From: Luteibacter flocculans
GTDB lineage: Bacteria > Pseudomonadota > Gammaproteobacteria > Xanthomonadales > Rhodanobacteraceae
Assembly: GCF_023612255.1 (NCBI RefSeq)
Contig: NZ_CP063231.1
Location: forward strand, 4,086,501 to 4,150,500
Reading direction: 5' to 3'
Length of the DNA stretch: 64,000 bases
Positions 58,593 to 64,000 of this stretch are shown here, piece after piece. The number at the start of each line of letters is the position of its first letter. Within the stretch, counting starts at the first letter, position 1. The position numbers were made by a program, and so were the translations under genes. Under the pieces are notes generated by a model. The model saw only the letters and a list, made by a program, of their open reading frames with translations. It did not search any database and had not been told where the DNA came from.

Positions 58593-61500
58593 ATGTCCAT
58601 GCCTGCTCCTGCGCGCTGCGCGCGCCTGACCCTCGCTGTCTCCCTTGCCGCCATGGCTGCCTCGGCATCTGCCGCAGACGGCCTCCCACCGCGCAGCGCC
58701 TGGAAGGCCAGCAGTTCGTCGCAACAGGTGCCTGCGCTGGCACCGGAGCATGCCATCGACGGCGACGAGACCACGCGTTGGGGCGGCGCTTTCAGCCCCG
58801 GGCACTGGTTGCAGGTGGACCTCGGCAAGGTGACCCGGATCGGCGGCGCGCGCATCCACTGGGACAGCGGGTTCGCCGCCGCCTATACGGTCCAGGTCTC
58901 GGTGGATGACAAGGATTTTCACCCGGTCTATCGCGTGACCGATTCGCCGGGCGGGACGGAGTACCTCGTCTTTCCGGCCACCGACGCACGCTATGTGCGT
59001 CTTGCGGCGCCGGACCGCACGGCCGACTGGGGTGTCTCGGTCTTCGAGTTCGAGCCGTTCGCCGCGGCGCAGGCGCCGCGGATCGCCGGTCTGGACGGCA
59101 AGGACGACGGCGCCTCGCTGTGGGCGGACGGCCCGTCGCGCGGCGTCGTCGGCAAAGGCCCGCATGACGCGCGACAGCTCGACATCGCCCTGCCCCGCCC
59201 GCTGTCGATCGCCGGTCTCGAGGTGCGCTGGGACGGTCCACGCGACGGCGCGACGCTGGAAGCACGTGACGCGAAGGGCCACTGGCGCACCCTCGCCAGC
59301 GATCCTGGCAGCGTTGGCGACAGTTCCTACCTCGCCGCACGCGAGGCGAGCGAGGTGTCCGCGCTGCGCCTCGTCGTCGGCACGAAGGATGGCGCGACCC
59401 CGCGGATCGCACGGTTGCGTTTCCTCGGGCCATCGCGGGTCATGACGCCGATGAAGCGCTACCAGGTCGCCGCTTCCCGCGCGCACGCCGAACTGTTTCC
59501 GTCGTCGCTGCACATGCAGCAGGTGTACTGGACTGCCGCGGGCGTACCGGCCGGCTTGCAGAAAGCGATCTTCGACGAATACGGCAACCTCGAACCGTTC
59601 AAGGGCGGACCGCAGGTGCAGGCCATCTGGCGCGACGCGTCCGGCCACGCCGCCGTATCGGACGGCGCGCAACGCACTCACGCCCTGCGCGATGGCTGGA
59701 AACCCATGCCCTCGGTGAGCTGGACCGCCCAACCCGGTCTGTCGATACGCAGCGAGGCCGTGGCAGTTCAAGGCGAAAGCCAGCCGGTGGTGCTCTTGCG
59801 ACATCGCCTGCGCAACACCGGCAGCACGACCATCCAAGGCACGCTGACGCTGGTCGTTCGTCCCATCCAGGTCAATCCGCCTTGGCAGAACGGGGGCGCC
59901 TCGCCTATTCACGACATCGCCATCGACGGTGATCGCACGGATACCGATGTGCGGGTGGACGGGCGCACGCTGCTGTCGTCGCTGACCCCCGTCGACGCCG
60001 CGGGCGCTGCGCCATTCGGCGCGCATGGCGAGACCGAAATCACCGGCAATGTGGCTGCAGCGCAGTTGCCAGCCGCGCGCGACGCACACGACGACGATGG
60101 TCTCGCCGCGGGCGCACTGGGCTATCGGGTACGCCTCGCACCGGGCGAACAACGCGACGTCGTCCTAGCGTTTCCCTTGGGCAACGCGCCCGCAGATGCA
60201 CAGGGCCGTCTGCCGGAACCGCCACCGGTCGACCGGTCCGCCTTCACCACCGACGGCTATGACGCACTGGCCGATCGCGTGTCGGCGGCCTGGCAAAAGC
60301 GACTGGGCGGCGTCGGCATCTCCCTGCCGGATCACACGCTCGTGGACATCCTGCGCTCGCAGGCGGCGTATATGCTGGTGAACCAGACAGGCCATGCGAT
60401 GCAGGCGGGTCCGCGCAACTACAACCGCTCGTTCATTCGCGACGGTGCTGCGACCGCGTCGATTCTGCTGCGCATGGGCGAAGTAAAAACCGCGCGCGAT
60501 TACCTCGACTGGTACGCGTCCCACGCCGTGCACGAGAATGGACTGGTGTCGCCGATCCTCAACGCCGATGGCAGCGTCAACCGCGGTTTCGGCTCCGACA
60601 TCGAGTACGACAGCCAAGGCGAATTCATCAACCTCGTGGCCGATGTGGCGCGCTTCGGTGGCGGCCCCGCGAGCGTGAAGGATTACCTGCCCAAGGTCCG
60701 TGCCGCGATGCATTTCATGCAGGAGCTGCGCGAGCGCACGATGGTGCCGGGTTATCTCTCGCACCTGCCCGCCCCCGAGCGCTTCCACGGCATCATCGCG
60801 CCCTCGATCAGCCATGAAGGCTATTCCAGCCCCACGCACAGCTACTGGGACGATTACTGGGCGTTGAAGGGGTGGCACGACGGCGCATGGCTCGCGGAGC
60901 AATGGGGCGACGAGGCGCTTGCGACGTATGCGCGCGAGCAATACGCGGCGCTGCGCGAATCGATGCGCCAGTCGATCGTCACCACCATGGCGTGGAAGGG
61001 CACCGACACCATTCCCGCGGCCGCCGATCTGGGCGACGGGGACCCCACCAGCGTGTCCATCGCCCTCGATCCCGCCGGCCAGATGGACATCCTTCCGCAC
61101 GATGCGCTGGTGCGGACCTTCGACCGCTATCTTGCGGACGTGCGCAAGCGTGAAGCACCGGACGCCCTGTACGCGTATACGCCGTACGAGCTACGCAACG
61201 TGTTGACCTACGTCTATCTGAACCGACCGAACGACGCGGCCGAGCTTCTCGCCGATGTCGTTCGCGATCGTCGCCCACCCGAATGGAACATGTGGGCGGA
61301 AGTGGTCCACTCACGCCTGCGGCATCCCGGCTATCTGGGCGACATGCCGCATACGTGGATCGGTTCGGAGTACGCGCGAACACTCTTCGGCATGCTGATG
61401 CGCGAAGCCGACGACGGGCTGTATCTACTTCCCGGCGCGCCCCCGTCTTGGGTCACTGGCGAAGGGTTGTCGGTCACCCGCCTGCCCGTGGCCTACGGTT

Positions 61501-61706
61501 CCCTGAGCATGACGGCGCGGCGTGATGGCAAGCGTTTCACCGTCACGCTCGGCGACGGCATTCGTCCCGGGACGCCAGTGCGCGTGTACTGGCCCGACCG
61601 CGTGCGCCCGTCGCGGATAACGGTCGACGGCAGGGCGCTGCATGATTGGGACGCAGACGGCGTCAGGCTTGCGAAGCCGTTCCGCACGCTGGAAGCGGAC
61701 TACTGA
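58593..61706 (+). CDS. Discoidin (F5/8-type C) domain protein with six-hairpin glycosidase-like domain
   Basis: 1037 aa from ATG 58593, which has AGGAGG 8 bases upstream; an ATG at 58569 in frame is rejected. The signal peptide ends near ASASAAD. A CBM32/discoidin module follows (HAIDGDETTRWGGAFSPGHWLQVDLGKVTRIGGARIHWDS, about residues 50-155). The C-terminal half looks like an (alpha/alpha)6 barrel (NYNRSFIRDGAATASILLRMGE, DDYWALKGWHDGAWLAEQWGD). The Asp in FIRDGA and Glu residues in the 600-720 range are candidate catalytic residues. It probably acts outside the cytoplasm on a glycan; the target is unknown. Confidence 0.78.
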   Translation: MSMPAPARCARLTLAVSLAAMAASASAADGLPPRSAWKASSSSQQVPALAPEHAIDGDETTRWGGAFSPGHWLQVDLGKVTRIGGARIHWDSGFAAAYTVQVSVDDKDFHPVYRVTDSPGGTEYLVFPATDARYVRLAAPDRTADWGVSVFEFEPFAAAQAPRIAGLDGKDDGASLWADGPSRGVVGKGPHDARQLDIALPRPLSIAGLEVRWDGPRDGATLEARDAKGHWRTLASDPGSVGDSSYLAAREASEVSALRLVVGTKDGATPRIARLRFLGPSRVMTPMKRYQVAASRAHAELFPSSLHMQQVYWTAAGVPAGLQKAIFDEYGNLEPFKGGPQVQAIWRDASGHAAVSDGAQRTHALRDGWKPMPSVSWTAQPGLSIRSEAVAVQGESQPVVLLRHRLRNTGSTTIQGTLTLVVRPIQVNPPWQNGGASPIHDIAIDGDRTDTDVRVDGRTLLSSLTPVDAAGAAPFGAHGETEITGNVAAAQLPAARDAHDDDGLAAGALGYRVRLAPGEQRDVVLAFPLGNAPADAQGRLPEPPPVDRSAFTTDGYDALADRVSAAWQKRLGGVGISLPDHTLVDILRSQAAYMLVNQTGHAMQAGPRNYNRSFIRDGAATASILLRMGEVKTARDYLDWYASHAVHENGLVSPILNADGSVNRGFGSDIEYDSQGEFINLVADVARFGGGPASVKDYLPKVRAAMHFMQELRERTMVPGYLSHLPAPERFHGIIAPSISHEGYSSPTHSYWDDYWALKGWHDGAWLAEQWGDEALATYAREQYAALRESMRQSIVTTMAWKGTDTIPAAADLGDGDPTSVSIALDPAGQMDILPHDALVRTFDRYLADVRKREAPDALYAYTPYELRNVLTYVYLNRPNDAAELLADVVRDRRPPEWNMWAEVVHSRLRHPGYLGDMPHTWIGSEYARTLFGMLMREADDGLYLLPGAPPSWVTGEGLSVTRLPVAYGSLSMTARRDGKRFTVTLGDGIRPGTPVRVYWPDRVRPSRITVDGRALHDWDADGVRLAKPFRTLEADY

Positions 61707-61709
61707 GTT

Positions 61710-62327
61710 TCAGCGCATGCCGAGCGTTTGCAGCTTCAGGACCAGTTCGCGCGCCATGCGCGGCGCGGGAAAACCGCGCGCATCAGCGGTGTAGCGAATC
61801 AAGCCCACCGCTACCGGCGACGCATCCGTGGCGGTAGGCTCCAACCGCCAGTGCAGGACGCCATGGGTGACACCCGTGGACCGATCCACGATGACGCGCG
61901 AAGGCAGTATCACGAGGCGATGCGTCGCCGCTGAAACGGCCGCGGCGGGTTGATCGGCGGCCAGCACCTCGCGCTCGGGGAGTATGAAGCTGCGTTTCCG
62001 CCCTTCCCGGTCGGAAACGCTCACGTCCACCGCCAGGCCATCACGGCGCACGAGGGCTTCGACGTCCACCGCAACCGCAGAGACCTTGGCATCGTTCAGA
62101 CGCCGCACCAGCGCCCCGTCGAAGCGCTGGGCATCGCGGTAGAGACGCTCCGAACCCATGGTGTGCAAGGGGATAAACGAATACACCTGCAATGCAGAGA
62201 CCGTGACGTCACCCCCGGCGTCCATGCGCTTACCGACGACCGCGACCGACGCGCAGCCGGTCAGCGACGCCAGTAAAGCCACGCCGACCGCTCGCACTAT
62301 GCCTATACCGAGACGACGGGAGGCCAT
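61710..62327 (-). CDS. Predicted lipoprotein of unknown function
   Basis: 205 aa from ATG 62327, 7 bp after the adhesin-like gene stops; a longer frame upstream is a shadow of that gene. The lipobox is LLASLTGC. The mature part has two likely beta-rich halves (VTVSALQVYSFIPLHTMGSERLYRDAQRF; GVLHWRLEPTATDASPVAVGLIRYTADARGF). No family recognised. Its position suggests a role with the fimbria-like genes upstream. Confidence 0.65.
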   Translation of the reverse strand: MASRRLGIGIVRAVGVALLASLTGCASVAVVGKRMDAGGDVTVSALQVYSFIPLHTMGSERLYRDAQRFDGALVRRLNDAKVSAVAVDVEALVRRDGLAVDVSVSDREGRKRSFILPEREVLAADQPAAAVSAATHRLVILPSRVIVDRSTGVTHGVLHWRLEPTATDASPVAVGLIRYTADARGFPAPRMARELVLKLQTLGMR

Positions 62328-62334
62328 CGCCCGG

Positions 62335-63339
62335 TCACATGAATTCGACGAGCACGGTGACCGGCCGGGAAATCCGACCGCCGCGCACATTGGACCTGGT
62401 TTCGCGCAAGCGCGCGTTGAACTCGAATGCCTCGCCAGTCTCCAGCGCGTTGAGCGTGATCGGCACGCCCGGCTCGATGGTGTCCTTGTGACGGTCGGCG
62501 ATCTCGATACCGACGTTCTCCGGCGCATCGGCCCCCGACAGGGAGATCAGTTTCGGGTTGTCCGGGTCTCGATCCGCCGAGGTGCCAAAGGTGAAACTTG
62601 CCACCAGGCCAACCGGCTCCTTGCACTCCTTTACGGTCATGCGGAACGTCACCCAGGGTGTCGCGCGATCGGGTGTAGCGAAGTTGCCTACGTGGTAATC
62701 GCCCAGGGCGACCTCTTGGTTGAGGCTCTCCGTATCGATGCTGCACCCAGGCCGCACGAAGGAGAGATCGTAGATGACCATCTTCCGGAAGGATTGGGTT
62801 CGCGCACCGTCAGGTTGGTACGACCATTGCTGCGCAACTTCCATCTGGTCGACCCGACCGAATCTCACGGGGCCAGTCATTCGGATCACGCGGTAGCCCA
62901 CCTCGGTCTCGTTGCTACGCAATGGATAGGGCTGACTGAAAGAGCGCTGATAGCGATGCGGAAAGCTAAACTCGCGTCCTCCGTCATTGAGCTCCTTGAG
63001 GGTCAATTCCAGACCGAAACCGGAGGCCACCCCTCCCACCATCAGTGGTACCAGTGAGTTCACCCGGGGCGTAGTGTAATCGCCCTCGAAGGTGGCGACG
63101 CCTTCCATACATGTCGCGAGCGTCACCCCATCACCTGCCGCGGCCGATTCCCGAACGACCTCTCCTTCCGGTATGTCGTTAGACACGACAATTTCCCTGG
63201 TCTGGCCGATCTGATAATTGCCAGTGGCCGAGTAATAGCAACCATCCTTGGCGGCCATGGCCGCGCTCCACGGTGCGCCGGCACAGAGCGCCAAGGCGAG
63301 GACGATTCGACGGCGTGGAATTTCGAGCGGAATCTTCAT
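62335..63339 (-). CDS. Fimbrial-adhesin-like protein
   Basis: 334 aa with a signal peptide (RRIVLALALCAGAPWSAAMAA). The mature protein opens with a Cys (DGCYYSATGNYQIG) and the C-terminal 120 residues resemble a pilin fold: VKECKEPVGLVASFTFG, a GVPITLNALETGEAFEFNARL strand pair, and the terminal beta strand RPVTVLVEF. This is the plan of a two-domain tip adhesin of chaperone-usher fimbriae. No chaperone or usher is visible, but the locus runs off the window. Confidence 0.7.
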   Translation of the reverse strand: MKIPLEIPRRRIVLALALCAGAPWSAAMAAKDGCYYSATGNYQIGQTREIVVSNDIPEGEVVRESAAAGDGVTLATCMEGVATFEGDYTTPRVNSLVPLMVGGVASGFGLELTLKELNDGGREFSFPHRYQRSFSQPYPLRSNETEVGYRVIRMTGPVRFGRVDQMEVAQQWSYQPDGARTQSFRKMVIYDLSFVRPGCSIDTESLNQEVALGDYHVGNFATPDRATPWVTFRMTVKECKEPVGLVASFTFGTSADRDPDNPKLISLSGADAPENVGIEIADRHKDTIEPGVPITLNALETGEAFEFNARLRETRSNVRGGRISRPVTVLVEFM

Positions 63340-63342
63340 TGC

Positions 63343-63819
63343 TTATCTCTTTCCATAAGGGGCAACGTCCACGACGGCGTCGTGGGTCGGAAAATGGCCA
63401 TCCAGCCATGTGGTCCAGCGGGTCGCGCGACGGATTAGATCGGCGCGGTAGCGGGCGTTGAAGCGAGGCGTGCGGGAGTGGTAGTTCGCCGCTCTCGTCC
63501 AGACGTCGCCTTCGTCGTTGCGCAGGTGCCCGCGAATGCGCCATGCCGCGAGCAGGAAGGGGTAGCAGCCCGGTGCTGCCACGTCCTTGGGCGTGATGCC
63601 GAAGCGACTCAATTCGCGCAGGTACGCGGTGTTGAACTGCAGCGCACCGACGTCGAAGGTGCCGTTTTCGTTGCGCACCCATTGCCCGGGCTTGCCGCCT
63701 TCCTTCTCCGCCACGGCGAGCAGGATATTCGCTGGTATGTCGTATGCCAGCGCGGCACCGAGCGAACACGCCACCATTTCCTGGCGCTCCGGTGGGATGT
63801 CCGGAAGCACGTCCATCAT
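63343..63819 (-). CDS. Lytic transglycosylase-like protein
   Basis: 158 aa. The SLT-type core is visible: IPANILLAVAEKEGGKPGQWVRNENGTFDVGALQFN, where Glu38 or Glu40 is the candidate catalytic acid and the GALQFN turn is characteristic. The last part ends YHSRTPRFNARYRADLIRRATRW. No signal peptide is seen, so export would need another route, or the start is elsewhere. It starts in an ATGA overlap with the upstream partial gene and ends 3 bp before the adhesin-like gene. Confidence 0.8.
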   Translation of the reverse strand: MMDVLPDIPPERQEMVACSLGAALAYDIPANILLAVAEKEGGKPGQWVRNENGTFDVGALQFNTAYLRELSRFGITPKDVAAPGCYPFLLAAWRIRGHLRNDEGDVWTRAANYHSRTPRFNARYRADLIRRATRWTTWLDGHFPTHDAVVDVAPYGKR

Positions 63820-64000
63820 GGCTGTGCCATCGGCGGTTCGTTGCCGTCCGTCTCGCCGTTCGGACTATCGGACGCTGATGATGGACGCGGCGTCAGCTCG
63901 TCCGACGCGGTATCCGTCGTTGTAAGGGGCGCCGTATGACCGGGCAGCGAAACCGTTGCGGGGTCGGAAGCCGCACCCTTCTGAACGACATCCGCCGCAT
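63816..64000 (-). CDS. C-terminal tail of a gene entering from the right (partial)
   Basis: An open frame on the minus strand runs from the window's right edge and stops at 63816, overlapping the transglycosylase start. The visible tail is rich in Pro, Ser, Thr, Asp and Ala (TTTDTASDELTPRPSSASDS, then ending EPPMAQP), which looks like a disordered C-terminus. The 4-bp coupling with the next gene supports it being real. The product is unknown. Confidence 0.55.
   Translation of the reverse strand, partial: AADVVQKGAASDPATVSLPGHTAPLTTTDTASDELTPRPSSASDSPNGETDGNEPPMAQP

Overview
The window is chromosomal DNA from a GC-rich gammaproteobacterium. The best guess is the Xanthomonadales family Rhodanobacteraceae (Luteibacter/Dyella-like). 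That rests on base composition, dense operons with 1-11 bp overlaps, DcaP-like and TorF-like porins, a FecIR/TonB cassette, and a DUF3348-DUF802-OmpA-DUF2894 cluster that I remember as shared by Burkholderia and Xanthomonadales. The genus is inference. No rRNA, tRNA, CRISPR array or intact insertion sequence was found.

Layout. 1-8.2 kb: end of a response regulator, its sensor kinase, then an RND efflux set (pump, adaptor, outer-membrane channel) and a small lipoprotein, closed by a bidirectional terminator shared with a DcaP-like porin (8.2-9.8 kb). 10.0-10.3 kb is a cluster of REP-like repeats. 10.3-16.0 kb is a minus-strand kdp potassium-uptake operon with two tiny membrane ORFs in front (one is kdpF), and with a small ORF and a TorF-like porin inserted between kdpB and kdpC; kdpDE are absent. 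After a decayed TPR gene (16.2-16.55 kb) comes a secreted Rhs-type protein with a cysteine-rich C-terminus and an ATGA-overlapping membrane-anchored partner (16.7-21.9 kb).

22-30.5 kb: a membrane protein, a divergent dehydrogenase/LysR pair, a four-gene cluster whose two central genes look like a MotAB/ZorAB-type ion-driven motor, and a divergent O-methyltransferase/TetR pair. 30.7-39.2 kb: aldo-keto reductase, vitamin B12 importer (btuCDF), hybrid histidine kinase, ABC-F ATPase and a W/G-repeat protein. 39.4-44.1 kb: LTA-synthase-type transferase, a MITE-like element with nested inverted repeats, a YrbL-like kinase-fold protein and an ArnT-like glycosyltransferase.

44.3-49.3 kb: ECF sigma factor, FecR anti-sigma and TonB receptor (iron-siderophore signalling), then a VirK/YbjX protein. 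49.4-54.3 kb: cytochrome bo3 oxidase operon cyoABCD plus SURF1, divergent from an MHS-type transporter across a 23-bp palindrome. 55.9-61.7 kb: Ada repair protein, an epimerase, a DUF2058 protein and a large discoidin-domain glycosidase-like protein. 61.7-64 kb: a lipoprotein, a fimbrial-adhesin-like protein, a lytic transglycosylase and a gene running off the edge, probably part of a surface-appendage locus.

The candidates for an undescribed system are the ZorAB-like motor cluster (24.97-28.95 kb) and the Rhs/partner pair. The MITE-like element is the best structural find.
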